Source of the DNA: JAGWBJ01 sp034423015
GTDB lineage: Bacteria; Chloroflexota; Dehalococcoidia; Lucifugimonadales; JAGWBF01
Length of the DNA: 64,000 nt
Direction: 5' to 3'
Assembly (NCBI GenBank): GCA_034423015.1
Contig: DAOUJG010000055.1
Coordinates: forward strand, 16,486-80,485
Made by a program: the position numbers and the translations under genes. Positions 24,294 to 33,612 of the stretch are shown in pieces. The notes below the pieces were generated by a model. That model was not told where the DNA came from. It did not search any database and worked only from the letters and a program-made list of their open reading frames with translations. Within the stretch, counting starts at the first letter, position 1. Every line of letters starts with the position of its first letter.

Positions 24294-27200
24294 CTACCTC
24301 CCCACGACCTCCAGTATCGCCGCAATCCGCCGAGCCGTATCGGTGAAGTGCTGGACCTCCTCCGGCCTCATGGCACGGCCCAGGACGCCGTGCTCCCGGT
24401 AGGAGAGCCACTTCTTGAGCACTTGGTAGCCGCCCAGCTTGTAGCTCCACACGGACGAGGGAACGTTGCGCCAGTAGGCGTGGTCGTTCAGGTACACGTC
24501 GAAGGTCGTTTCCCTGAGGCTGGACGCGGCCCCGCCCAGCGCGGCCAGCTCCTCCCCTGTGTAGGGGCGCTCGACCACGTGGCCCTGGCCCGGCATGACA
24601 GCCTCCCCCACGCCGAAGTGGCCCCAGCCCGCCGTAAGGGCGAAGTCGTCGCCCGCCATGTTGCCGCCGTCCGCGGTGGAGGGCACGGCCACGGCGGCAA
24701 TCTCCGGGCGCAGCGGAGTGGCGGTGACGCCGGGGACGGGGGTCTCCGAGTCCAGCAGCGCGGCCAGCTCCCGGCCTCGGGCCGCCGACGCCGCCAGCTC
24801 CTCCGCCGCGCCCTCCTCGTCTCCCTCGGGCCCGCCTGGAAGGGGGATGCGCGGCCACTCCATGCGCAGCGCCCCGGCGTTGGCCTCCCGGTAGACGGGG
24901 TCATGCAGCACCGCAAGGACGTGGTGGAACAGGTCCTCCACGCCCGCTCCCAAGTGGTTCAGGTAGAGTTGAGCGGCGTCGGTGAGGTTGGGGCGGCGCT
25001 GCAGCCCATCCCCCTCCAGTTTCAGACGCTCATCAAGGAGCCATGCGGGGATACAAGACGCGCTCCGGTCCATGAGGTCAAGACTGCCAATGTGTTGAAT
25101 CACCTGTGGCGGTGACCATTCTCTGCGTGGTTTTTGCTGAGTCACAAGCCACGCGTTCCCTTCGAATATATGCTGGGGATATCTGGGGCTCTTCTCACGT
25201 AGTAGCTTCGTTTCCGACTCCCAGTAAAGCCAACGAATGTCAAAGGGTCGGTAGGCATGGCGAACAAAGCCACTTTGGTTTGGACCACCACGTTTGCGCA
25301 GTGTGTCACGTACTGACCGAGCGTCGAACCTTCCAGTGTCCGTCATCACACGTGGATAACGACGACCGACTTCTTCATGACTTACGTCTGAATCGAAGTA
25401 ATCGAGGATGCGTGCCCGAAGCCGGTCAACGTCGATATCAATGAGGAACGTGTCACGTCCAGTTTGAACGCCTTGAATCGACGTTGGGAACAAGTCAGGC
25501 AAGGCTGGCCAATCGTGCCAGCCGTCGCTGACGGCCACTTGTGTGAAGGGGAGACCGATGGGCAGACTCGGCTCGAAGCTATCATAGATCTCTTCGGGCT
25601 CCGCCACTGCCGATGCCGTCAGCTCCTCTCGCTTCGCCTGGCCCCACAGGTGCCGAAGTCTCACAGCCTTCGCCGGTGTGTGGTCGGCCTTGCGCACCAG
25701 CGTGGTGATGGCGGTGCCCACCTGTATGCCCACCGGATCCTCGGGTGTGGAGAAGATGCTGGGGTCCGGTGCGCCATCGGGAGTCATCTTGCCGGTCTTA
25801 TACTTGTCGCCGTTGAGGTTGTCTATGCGGATGGCGTCGAAGGCCTCCAGGTACCGCTCCCTCATGCCGGTGAAGGAGAGGCCGTCCAGCCACGAGTAGT
25901 TGGAGATGAAGCAGACAACGCCCCGGCCCGTCTTCTCGGCGATGCGCCGCTCGGCCATACGGAAGAAGCGCACGTACAGGTCGTTGAGGCCCTGGCCCTC
26001 GGGCCGCCTCACCAGCTTGGTGGTCCGGTAGGCCGTGGAAAGCTCCCGCTCCTCGTCCACCGCCATCCCCGCGAAGCCGTTGTAGGGCGGGTTGCCCAGG
26101 ACCACCAGGACCGGCGAGTCCCGCTTCACCCGCTCGGCCCGGTCCCGCTCCTCCTCCAGCTCGGGAAAGGGCAACGGCTTCTGGACCGTCGGCTCCCATC
26201 CCGTGAGGGCGTTGGTGAGGAAGACGCCGGCGCGCTCCTTGCCATCCTCGGACAGGGGCGCGTCGAGGGCCCGCATCGTCAACCCGACCTGCAGGTGGGC
26301 GACGACGAAGGGCGCGGGCATGATCTCGAAGCCGAACACCCGCTTAGTGGCCGCCTGCTTCACCCGCGCCCCGGTGAGGGCGCCCAGCCCGCTCCCACCC
26401 AGGTTCCCCGCTATGCGGCGCAGCACCTCGGCCAGGTACGCGCCGGTGCCGCAGCAGGGGTCGAGGACGTAGACCCTGTCGTCCGCCAGGCCGTCGGCGA
26501 TGCCCAGGTCGTCCTTCAGGGCGCGGTCGACCCGGGCGACCATGTACCGCACGACCTCGGCGGGGGTGTACCAGACTCCAAGCTGCTTGCGCAGGGCGGG
26601 GTCGAAGGCCTCCAGGAACGGCTCGTAGAAGTATTGGACGGCCTCTCCCTCGTTGAAACGGTCGAAGAAGGCGTCGCGGTCGACCCGGTCCAGGGCCGAC
26701 GCCGCCCAGTCCATCACCTCCACGAGGCCGATGGACTCCAGTTGGGTGGGTGAAGCCAATTGGCGGAAGAGGGCGCCCAGGACGGGCGCTCTCAGATACC
26801 AGTCCGCGTCCCGCCAGTTGAAGGGGCCCGTGGGCGGCGGCGTCTGCCGGGACCGGAGCACCCACGCGGAGAAGACGCCGTAAAAGAGGGTCTGCACCAG
26901 GGTGGAGCGGAAGAAGGCCGCGCCGCGGTCGCCCTCGAACCTGACGCCCAACGCCTCCTCCAGGGCCGACCGCACGGCGTTGAGAGAGGGCGCGTCGCCG
27001 GCGGCCTCGACCCGTGACAGCCCGTCGCGGGCATAGGAGGCCAGCAACCACGCCAGGTCCCTGGGCTCGACGATGGTGGCGCGGTGGGACATGGCGCGGC
27101 CCAGGTACTCGGCCAGGCCTGGGCCGACCGCGCTGGCGAAGGACCGGGGGTGTTGCAGCCTGGCATCGAAGTCGGCGGCGGACCGGGCCAGCCGGAAGGT

Positions 27201-27623
27201 CTCCAACCTGGCCGGATTGCCCTGGGCGTCCTCTCCCATCAGCACGAAGTCGCGGGTATTGGTGACCAGCACCTGCCGGTACAGCCCCCAGTATCCGCTC
27301 ACCTGCACACTCTCCGCAGTGAGCCAGGCGTCGTCGTTGGCGCCCTTGACCTCTACCACTCCGCACTCGGGCATCTGTCCCTTCCGGGGCTGCCCGCGCT
27401 GCACCTGCTTGGCGGCATAGAGGCCCAGGTCGGGGTGCCCGGCACCCTGCTGTGCCAGCTCGCTGACGCAGAAGACCCTGGGCCGCAGCGTCCCGCCCAC
27501 GGCGTTCAGCAGGTTGGTCAGCGGGGGATAGAAGGACCGCTCATCGGTGCCGCCGCCGGAAGCCCGGATGAGCCTCAGGTCGGTGAAGTAGGCCTCGACC
27601 GCTGCGACGAGCTTCTTGCTCAT
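24294..27623 (-). CDS. One-chain restriction-modification-like enzyme (PD-(D/E)XK + N6-adenine methyltransferase + specificity region)
   Basis: A 1109-residue protein. The N-terminal domain has a nuclease-like pattern P64-D65 ... E91-V-K93. A helical region follows, then a gamma-class methyltransferase core with motif I VLDPCCGTGAYL (about 386-397) and catalytic NPPY (511-514). The C-terminal half looks like target-recognition and Type-ISP-type C-terminal domains; no helicase motifs were seen, so a Type IIG-like single-chain enzyme is the best description. Residues about 708-848 are encoded by DNA near 52% GC inside a gene otherwise well above 60%, suggesting replacement of the specificity region. 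Its ATG overlaps the vapC stop (ATGA), so translation is coupled to the toxin gene. Confidence 0.85.
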   Translation of the reverse strand: MSKKLVAAVEAYFTDLRLIRASGGGTDERSFYPPLTNLLNAVGGTLRPRVFCVSELAQQGAGHPDLGLYAAKQVQRGQPRKGQMPECGVVEVKGANDDAWLTAESVQVSGYWGLYRQVLVTNTRDFVLMGEDAQGNPARLETFRLARSAADFDARLQHPRSFASAVGPGLAEYLGRAMSHRATIVEPRDLAWLLASYARDGLSRVEAAGDAPSLNAVRSALEEALGVRFEGDRGAAFFRSTLVQTLFYGVFSAWVLRSRQTPPPTGPFNWRDADWYLRAPVLGALFRQLASPTQLESIGLVEVMDWAASALDRVDRDAFFDRFNEGEAVQYFYEPFLEAFDPALRKQLGVWYTPAEVVRYMVARVDRALKDDLGIADGLADDRVYVLDPCCGTGAYLAEVLRRIAGNLGGSGLGALTGARVKQAATKRVFGFEIMPAPFVVAHLQVGLTMRALDAPLSEDGKERAGVFLTNALTGWEPTVQKPLPFPELEEERDRAERVKRDSPVLVVLGNPPYNGFAGMAVDEERELSTAYRTTKLVRRPEGQGLNDLYVRFFRMAERRIAEKTGRGVVCFISNYSWLDGLSFTGMRERYLEAFDAIRIDNLNGDKYKTGKMTPDGAPDPSIFSTPEDPVGIQVGTAITTLVRKADHTPAKAVRLRHLWGQAKREELTASAVAEPEEIYDSFEPSLPIGLPFTQVAVSDGWHDWPALPDLFPTSIQGVQTGRDTFLIDIDVDRLRARILDYFDSDVSHEEVGRRYPRVMTDTGRFDARSVRDTLRKRGGPNQSGFVRHAYRPFDIRWLYWESETKLLREKSPRYPQHIFEGNAWLVTQQKPRREWSPPQVIQHIGSLDLMDRSASCIPAWLLDERLKLEGDGLQRRPNLTDAAQLYLNHLGAGVEDLFHHVLAVLHDPVYREANAGALRMEWPRIPLPGGPEGDEEGAAEELAASAARGRELAALLDSETPVPGVTATPLRPEIAAVAVPSTADGGNMAGDDFALTAGWGHFGVGEAVMPGQGHVVERPYTGEELAALGGAASSLRETTFDVYLNDHAYWRNVPSSVWSYKLGGYQVLKKWLSYREHGVLGRAMRPEEVQHFTDTARRIAAILEVVGR

Positions 27624-28042
27624 ACCCCTCCCCAGGGATCGATCACGTCGACGCCGCAGCCATGGAAACCGTCCACGTCCCTGGTCGCCACCGACGCTCC
27701 CCGGGAGCGGGCGATGGCCGCGATCTGGCAGTCGGCATGGCTGATGGGACGCCCGGCGGCCCGGCGCGCCGCGGCTATAACCGCGTATGCCTGTGCGGCA
27801 TCACTATCAAATGGGAGGATGTGCCCGGCCATTAGCACCCGAAAGGCACGCTCGGCCAAAACGGCTAGCCGGCGCCTGCGCTCCCCATCAGGTAAAAGGA
27901 CAACCCCGGTCCTGATCTCCGCCTCGGTAACGGCCGTAACGAACACCGTACTTCTCGCCTGACTTCCGAGCCACCCAACTACGTCCTGATGCGGCCTGGC
28001 TCGCATAAACTCCGAGACTACGTTGGTGTCGAGGACGATCAT
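27620..28042 (-). CDS. vapC: PIN-domain toxin (VapC/FitB-like)
   Basis: A 140-residue PIN-domain ribonuclease. The acidic metal-binding residues are visible: Asp in MIVLDTNVVSEF, Glu in AVTEAEIRTG, Asp in SHADCQIAAIA and Asp in VATRDVDGF. VapC toxins cut RNA and are blocked by the partner antitoxin. ATG 28042-28040 lies 10 bp after the antitoxin gene; an in-frame start further up would overlap the antitoxin. The stop codon shares ATGA with the start of the restriction-modification gene. FitB and VapC cannot be separated by sequence alone. Confidence 0.93.
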   Translation of the reverse strand: MIVLDTNVVSEFMRARPHQDVVGWLGSQARSTVFVTAVTEAEIRTGVVLLPDGERRRRLAVLAERAFRVLMAGHILPFDSDAAQAYAVIAAARRAAGRPISHADCQIAAIARSRGASVATRDVDGFHGCGVDVIDPWGGV

Positions 28043-28052
28043 CGCCACAGGC

Positions 28053-28301
28053 TCAGTCGAACCGAGGCGGCTCGCGCATTGGTTCCCTTGGGGGAATCTC
28101 CAGCTCCACACCACCGAAGGGCTTGAACAGCTCGTGGATCGCCGTCCCCAGGTCCTTCTCCGGTACCTCCTCCTCCTCGCCCAGGGCCGCCTTCAGAATC
28201 TCCCTGGCCTCCTGCTCCATCGAGCGGCCGTTCTCCGCCGCGCGAATGCGCAGACGCCGCTTCAGCCCCTCGTCCAGGTTGCGTACCGTTATGCTGGCCA
28301 T
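28053..28301 (-). CDS. vapB: Ribbon-helix-helix antitoxin (VapB/FitA-like)
   Basis: An 82-residue antitoxin. The first 45 residues form an RHH DNA-binding domain (ITVRNLDEGLKRRLRIRA, then SMEQEAREILKAAL), typical of FitA/StbC. The acidic middle and the Pro-rich tail (IPPREPMREPPRF) should wrap the toxin. ATG 28301-28299 follows a TATAAT promoter with a palindromic operator, as expected for autoregulation. It is the first gene of the vapB-vapC-R-M unit. Confidence 0.92.
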   Translation of the reverse strand: MASITVRNLDEGLKRRLRIRAAENGRSMEQEAREILKAALGEEEEVPEKDLGTAIHELFKPFGGVELEIPPREPMREPPRFD

Positions 28302-28330
28302 GAATTCACGTCCGCATGCATTGCAGACAG

Positions 28331-28357
28331 ATTATAACATGATTGCGTTGCAATCAA
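28331..28357 (-). promoter_or_regulatory. vapB promoter with palindromic operator
   Basis: On the minus strand a perfect TATAAT (28336-28331) follows TTGATT with a short 15-bp spacer. Between them lies TGATTGC-AAC-GCAATCA (28340-28356), a perfect 7-bp-arm inverted repeat overlapping the -35, fitting repression by the ribbon-helix-helix antitoxin. Confidence 0.65.
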
Positions 28358-28365
28358 TAGACTCT

Positions 28366-30897
28366 CTACGGCTGGGCGCCCTCGCCCGCCTGGGCCACGA
28401 AGCGGGCCACCTCCAGGGCCAGCGGCCGGCGATCGGGTCGCTCCAGGTCCGGGTCCTCCTCCAGCACCTGCCCAGCCACCTCCCTGGCCTTGCGCAGGAT
28501 GTCCTGGTCCGAGAGGCGCGCTGCCTTCAGGCTGGGCAGGCCGCTCTGGCGGGTGCCGAAGAAGTCGCCCGGCCCCCGGAGACGCAGGTCCTCCTCGGCC
28601 AACGCGAACCCGTCGTGGATCCTCTCCACGGCGTCCAGCCGCTCCTGGGCCTCTGCCGTGGAGTACTCGGAGAGGAGCAGGCAGTAGCTCCTGTGCTCGC
28701 CGCGGCCGACCCGACCCCGGAACTGGTGAAGCTGGGAGAGGCCGAACCGGTGAGCGCCCTCTACCACCATCACCGTGGCGTTGGGCACGTCGATGCCCAC
28801 CTCGACCACGGCCGTGGACACCAGTATGTCCGTGTCCCCGTCCCTGAAGCTGCGCATGACCCTTTCCTTCTCCCGGGGTTTCATCCTTCCGTGGAGAAGT
28901 CCCAGCCTCAGGTCCGGAAAGACGTCGTTGGAGAGGCGCTTGTGCTCCTCCGAGGCCGCCCGTGCCTCCACGGCCTCGGACTCCTCGATGAGTGGGCAGA
29001 TGATGAAGGCCTGCCTGCCGCCGATGACCTGCTTTCTCACGAAGTCGTACGCCTCGTCTCGCCGGGAGGAGGGCACGTGGCGCGTCCGGACCCGCTGGCG
29101 GCCGGGGGGCAGTTCGTCGATGGTCGAGATGTCCAGGTCGCCGTACAGGGTGAGGGCCAGGGTCCTCGGTATTGGAGTCGCCGTCATGACCAGGACGTGG
29201 GGGGTGGTCTCGCCCTTGCGGCGCAGCGCCGCTCTCTGGGCGACGCCGAACCTGTGCTGCTCGTCGGTGACCGCCAGTGCCAGGCGGGGGACCTCCACTC
29301 CCTCCTGGATCAAGGCGTGGGTGCCGATGACGATGTCCAGCTCGCCCTCGGACGCCCGTCTTCGCAGCTCCCGCTTCAGGGCCGGCCTGGTGCTGCCCGT
29401 CAGGAGGCCCACCGACAGGGGGGCGGCACGCAAGTCGACGTCTACCGAGACCAGGTTCTCCTCGTGGGCGGCGGTCCCCAGGCCGCCCACGAGGTCCGAC
29501 ACCGTGGCGAAGTGCTGCTCCGCCAGCACCTCGGTGGGCACCATGATGGAGGCCTGGTGACCGCCGGCGACCGAGGCCAGCAGCGCGGCCAGAGCCACCA
29601 CCGTCTTGCCGCTTCCCACCTCACCCTGGAGGAGGCGGTTCATGGGAGGAGTGCCCCTGGCCAGGTCGTTCAGCACCTCGTCGATGCACCGCTTCTGGGC
29701 CGCGGTCAGGCCGAAGGGCAGGGACGCGACGAAGTGGTCGACGAGGCCCCGGTCGAGGCCCAGGGCAACGCCCTCGACATCCTCACGCCAGCTCCGGCGC
29801 CTGGCGAGGACAGCGATCTGCAGGAGCAACAGCTCGTCGAAGGCCAGCCGCCTCCTGGCCTCCTCCAGGATCGCAAGGTCCGACGGATAGTGCACCTGCC
29901 GGACGGCCCCGACCAGGTCCATCAGGCCTGCCCTGCACCGTAGCTCCTCGGGCAGGAACTCCTCGATCCGAGGGGCCCAGTCCTCCAGGGCCTGCCACAC
30001 GATGGTCCTGACTCTCCGGGCGGTGAGCCCCTCGGTCAGGGGGTAGACGGGCACCAGCCTGCCGGTGTGGATGAGGCTGTCCTTGCGGTCCAGGACCTCG
30101 AATTCGGGGGACGCGAACTGCAGCCTTCCCCTGTACGCCTCGACGGACCCGCTTACGGCCACCCGGGCCCCGACCTTGAGGGTCTTGGCAACGTACCGGT
30201 TTCCAAACCACACGGCCCGCACGTTCCCGGTCTCGTCGCTGAATACCGCCTCGGTGCCCCTGCGCCGGTTCGGGCCAAGGGCGACCTCCCGCGCCTCCCA
30301 CACCGTGGCGACCACCGTCTGCTCGCCACCGGGCGCCAGCTCAGCGACCGTGGACACCCTGGAAAAGTCCCGGTGCCTCCTGGGCATCAGGTACAGCAGG
30401 TCTCGGACCGTGGACACCCCCAGCCGGTCCAGCTTTGCCGCCGTCTTGGTGTCGACTCCCCGCAGCCGGTCTACGGGCGACTCCAGCGTAGGTCCCGAGG
30501 CCGGTACGGAGGGTTCAACGCCCCTCTTGGAAGCGCTTACCTCGGCCCCCACGCCCGGCTCCGGTCCGGGACCCGAGGGACCATCTCCCGATGGTCCGGC
30601 CGGCGCCTCCGGCGGCGACTCGGTCGGCGCAGCCCGCGGCCCGTCGTCCAGCCTCGACAGCCAGCGTTGGGCCCAGGTCGCCCGGTCGCCGGGCGTGAGG
30701 TCGCCGTAGATCACGTCCAGGAGGCCGCCCGGGTCGCCGTCGCCGGCCAGGGGCGCCAGCTCCCGGGCCTGGAGCTCGAGGAAAGCGTCCAGCCCGCCCA
30801 CCACGGCCTTGTTCCGAAACCCGGTACTCCTCTCCAGCTCGAGGATCTTACGCAGGGAGTCGGGATGGAATCGGGTGGAGTGGTCTCTGGTGGTCAT
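28366..30897 (-). CDS. recG: ATP-dependent DNA helicase RecG with N-terminal extension
   Basis: A helicase that remodels stalled forks and Holliday junctions. From ATG 30897-30895 it is about 843 residues, some 150 longer than the usual ~690. The first ~165 residues are an extra acidic, Pro/Gly-rich region. The wedge/OB domain follows (LRGVDTKTAAKLDRLGVSTV, then the MPRRHRDFS motif), then helicase motifs Walker A GEVGSGKT, DEQHRFGV, TATPIPRT and QFRGRVGRG, and the C-terminal LRGPGDFFGTRQSG. Its order fakA-degV-recG next to rpmB is common in Gram-positive-type and Chloroflexota genomes. Upstream in-frame ATG at 31014 would overlap degV. Confidence 0.96.
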   Translation of the reverse strand: MTTRDHSTRFHPDSLRKILELERSTGFRNKAVVGGLDAFLELQARELAPLAGDGDPGGLLDVIYGDLTPGDRATWAQRWLSRLDDGPRAAPTESPPEAPAGPSGDGPSGPGPEPGVGAEVSASKRGVEPSVPASGPTLESPVDRLRGVDTKTAAKLDRLGVSTVRDLLYLMPRRHRDFSRVSTVAELAPGGEQTVVATVWEAREVALGPNRRRGTEAVFSDETGNVRAVWFGNRYVAKTLKVGARVAVSGSVEAYRGRLQFASPEFEVLDRKDSLIHTGRLVPVYPLTEGLTARRVRTIVWQALEDWAPRIEEFLPEELRCRAGLMDLVGAVRQVHYPSDLAILEEARRRLAFDELLLLQIAVLARRRSWREDVEGVALGLDRGLVDHFVASLPFGLTAAQKRCIDEVLNDLARGTPPMNRLLQGEVGSGKTVVALAALLASVAGGHQASIMVPTEVLAEQHFATVSDLVGGLGTAAHEENLVSVDVDLRAAPLSVGLLTGSTRPALKRELRRRASEGELDIVIGTHALIQEGVEVPRLALAVTDEQHRFGVAQRAALRRKGETTPHVLVMTATPIPRTLALTLYGDLDISTIDELPPGRQRVRTRHVPSSRRDEAYDFVRKQVIGGRQAFIICPLIEESEAVEARAASEEHKRLSNDVFPDLRLGLLHGRMKPREKERVMRSFRDGDTDILVSTAVVEVGIDVPNATVMVVEGAHRFGLSQLHQFRGRVGRGEHRSYCLLLSEYSTAEAQERLDAVERIHDGFALAEEDLRLRGPGDFFGTRQSGLPSLKAARLSDQDILRKAREVAGQVLEEDPDLERPDRRPLALEVARFVAQAGEGAQP

Positions 30898-30928
30898 CTT
30901 CAGAGAGAGTGTAGCACGGGGGCCAGGT

Positions 30929-31789
30929 CTAACGGGACAGGGCGGTGACACCCAGGGCGCCGGGCCCCAGGTACGTGCCGACGACGGGCCCGAAGCGGGC
31001 CATGACGACCTCATCCGCGGCCATCAGGTCGCCCAGGGCGTCCCTGACCGCCTCGGCCTCCCCGGCGCCTGTGCTGTACAGCACCGACAGCCTGGTCAAG
31101 GGGCCGAGGGCCCGGACCATCTCCAGCAGCCGCTGGAGTCCTCGGGCCCTGGTCCGAGCCCGCTCAACGGGGTGCGCCTCGCCGTCCCTGATGGTCAGGA
31201 TGGGCTTGATGCTGAGGAGAGAGCCCAGGAAGGCGCTGGCCTTCCCTATGCGCCCGCCCTTTTGGAGGTACTCCAACGTGTCCAGAAGGAAGTAGCAGTG
31301 GCTGCGCTCGATGGCCTCTTCGGCCGCCCTGGCAACGGTCTCCCTGTCCCCGCCCTGGGATATGGCCCCCGCCGCCTCCAGGGCCACCATGCCCAGGCAC
31401 ATGGAGGTCAGCCGGGAGTCGATTATGTCAATACGGGCCGGGTCCACCGGCGCACCGGACTCTCCGGAGACGATGGACTCCTTGGCCTGGTACGCCGAGT
31501 TGAGGGTCCCGCTGAACTTGGCGGACAGGTGGACCGACACCACGTCATGGCCCTCGTCGAGCAATGGACGGTAGACCTCTACGAAGTCGTTGACCGATGG
31601 CTGGGCGGTGGTGGGCAGCCGGGGCGCCGCCGCCAGCCGCTCGTAGAACTCGTCGGGAGCGATGTCGATGCCGTCCTTGTAGACCTGGTCATCGAAGTGT
31701 ATGTTGCAGGGGACCACCGTGATGTCCCACCGGCTGGCCAGCTCCTTGGGCAGGTCGCACGTGCTGTCGGTCACCAGCTTTACGGCCAT
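30929..31789 (-). CDS. DegV-family fatty-acid-binding protein
   Basis: A 286-residue DegV/FakB-type protein that presents a fatty acid for phosphorylation. It has KLVTDSTCDLPKELA, TTAQPSVNDF, HLSAKFSGTLNSA (ligand Ser) and YLQKGGRIGKASA followed by LSIKPIL, all standard. It sits 55 bp downstream of the fatty-acid kinase gene, so the two probably act as FakB and FakA, bringing exogenous fatty acids into phospholipid synthesis (plsY is also in the window, elsewhere). ATG 31789-31787. Confidence 0.93.
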   Translation of the reverse strand: MAVKLVTDSTCDLPKELASRWDITVVPCNIHFDDQVYKDGIDIAPDEFYERLAAAPRLPTTAQPSVNDFVEVYRPLLDEGHDVVSVHLSAKFSGTLNSAYQAKESIVSGESGAPVDPARIDIIDSRLTSMCLGMVALEAAGAISQGGDRETVARAAEEAIERSHCYFLLDTLEYLQKGGRIGKASAFLGSLLSIKPILTIRDGEAHPVERARTRARGLQRLLEMVRALGPLTRLSVLYSTGAGEAEAVRDALGDLMAADEVVMARFGPVVGTYLGPGALGVTALSR

Positions 31790-31844
31790 GGGTACGCCTT
31801 CTCCTCCCAGGGCTCCAGGCCCTCCGCTCTACTCGCCGTCTGCT

Positions 31845-33605
31845 CTACTCTATGGATGCCAGGTAGTGATAGAGGGGCTGGCCCCCGTATACCTGCTCCA
31901 CCTCGACACCCGGGAAGCGGAGGCGTATGCTCTCCGCCGCGTCCTCGGCCGCGTCCTGGCCCACGTCTTTGCCCCGGTACAGACTGATTAGCTGGCCCTC
32001 CCCGGGTCCGCACGCCGCCAGCGCCTCCTGAAGGACCGAATGAGCGGTCTCTCCTACAGAGACCATGTCGCCGTCCGCCAGGCCGATATACTGGCCCTCC
32101 CTGACGGAGCTTCCGCTGACGGTGGAGTCCCGTACCGCTCTGGTCACTTCGATGCTGCGGACGCCCGAGATGGCGGTCTCCATCGACTGCAGGTTCCGTT
32201 CCAGGTCTTCGCTGGGGTTGAAGGCCAGGAGGGCGGCAACACCCTCGGGCAGGGACCGGGTTGGAAGCACGGACAGGGCCGGGCCGTCTCCACCTTCCGC
32301 CGCCAAACCCGCCGCCTGGCGGGCCGCCGGTACCACGTTGGAGTTGTCGGGGAGAAGGATCACCTGGGACGCCCGGCTCTTCGCCGCGGCGTCCATCAGC
32401 TCTCCCGCGCTGGGGTTCATGGTTTGCCCGCCGACCACCACCGACGAGCACCCCAGCTCCTCGAAGAGGTCGACGAACCCGTCACCCCACGCGACGGCCA
32501 CCACCGCCAGGGCCTGTACCGCCCCGGCTGGACCCTCTCCGCCGGACGCCGCGCCCGCAGGACGTGTTGCCCCACCCCGGTGGGAGGCAATGAACTCCTC
32601 ATGCTGCTCGTCCATGCTCTGGAGGTTGACGTCGCGCACCGTCCCCAGCGACACGGCGTAGCTGATGACCGGACCTGGGTCCTGGGCGTGGACGTGGAGC
32701 CTGACGAGGCTGGAGGTGCCCACGACGACGGTGGAGCCCGCCATGGAGCCCAGCCTGTCCCGGATCTCGTCCACCTGCAGGGAGGCCCCTTCGATCAGGA
32801 GCTGGGTGCAGTAGCCGTAAAGCTCCTCCTCGGTGGTCCGCAGGTACTCCTCCCGCACGAGGGCGTCCGGGGGGGTTGGCTCTCCACCCGAGGGTAGGCA
32901 GGGCGCGCACAGGTCCAGCTCGCCCCCGAGGCTCTGGCCCGCCATGCACCGACGGGCCCCCTCCAAAAGGGTCACGACACCCTGGCCGCCCGCGTCGACG
33001 ACGCCGGCGTCAGCCAGGACCTGAAGCTGGAGAGGAGTGTTGGAGACGGCCTCTCTGGCCGCGTGCAGGCCCGCCGTCCAGACGGATAGCAGGTCCACCG
33101 GGGCCTCGGGGTCGGACACGTGGCGGGAGGCCCCCTTGGAGAGCTGGTCTATGACGGTGAGCATGGTGCCCTCCACCGGCGTTCCCACCGAGGCGTAGGC
33201 GGCCCTGGAAGCCAGCTCCAGGCATGCGGCCAGGTCTCTGCCGTCGAGCTCTTCCTTCTCCTCCAGGCCCCGGGCCATTCCCTGGAAGAACTGGGAGAGG
33301 ATCACGCCGCTGTTGCCCCGGGCGCCCAGGACCGCGCCCCGCGCCATGGAGGCCATCACGGACCCCGCGGAGGCGTCCGTCTCCTCCCGGCCCTGCTCCA
33401 GGACGCTGCGGAGGGTAAGCAGCATGTTGGTGCCCGTGTCGCCGTCCGGGACGGGAAAGACGTTGAAGGAATTGATGACATCCCGGTGCCGGTCGAAGAA
33501 GCGTTCCGCAGCCTCGAAGACGCTCCGCAGCTGGTGACCGTTCAGCTTGTCGGGATATGTCCCCTCTTCCCCGGGGGAGCTCAAGACCGAGCCGGCCAAG
33601 TGCAC
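31845..33605 (-). CDS. fakA: Fatty acid kinase catalytic subunit (FakA/YloV, DAK2 domain)
   Basis: A 586-residue protein. The N-terminal DAK2/DhaL nucleotide-binding domain has NSFNVFPVPDGDTGTNML (Mg2+-binding Asp residues) and ARGNSGVILSQFFQG. A middle and C-terminal DegV-related domain includes TMNPSAGELMDAA and LLPDNSNV. In the family it uses ATP to phosphorylate fatty acid held by FakB/DegV proteins. GTG 33605-33603 has AAGGAG upstream. It is divergent from rpmB, the usual neighbour in many genomes. Confidence 0.94.
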   Translation of the reverse strand: MHLAGSVLSSPGEEGTYPDKLNGHQLRSVFEAAERFFDRHRDVINSFNVFPVPDGDTGTNMLLTLRSVLEQGREETDASAGSVMASMARGAVLGARGNSGVILSQFFQGMARGLEEKEELDGRDLAACLELASRAAYASVGTPVEGTMLTVIDQLSKGASRHVSDPEAPVDLLSVWTAGLHAAREAVSNTPLQLQVLADAGVVDAGGQGVVTLLEGARRCMAGQSLGGELDLCAPCLPSGGEPTPPDALVREEYLRTTEEELYGYCTQLLIEGASLQVDEIRDRLGSMAGSTVVVGTSSLVRLHVHAQDPGPVISYAVSLGTVRDVNLQSMDEQHEEFIASHRGGATRPAGAASGGEGPAGAVQALAVVAVAWGDGFVDLFEELGCSSVVVGGQTMNPSAGELMDAAAKSRASQVILLPDNSNVVPAARQAAGLAAEGGDGPALSVLPTRSLPEGVAALLAFNPSEDLERNLQSMETAISGVRSIEVTRAVRDSTVSGSSVREGQYIGLADGDMVSVGETAHSVLQEALAACGPGEGQLISLYRGKDVGQDAAEDAAESIRLRFPGVEVEQVYGGQPLYHYLASIE

Positions 33606-33612
33606 GCGCTCC

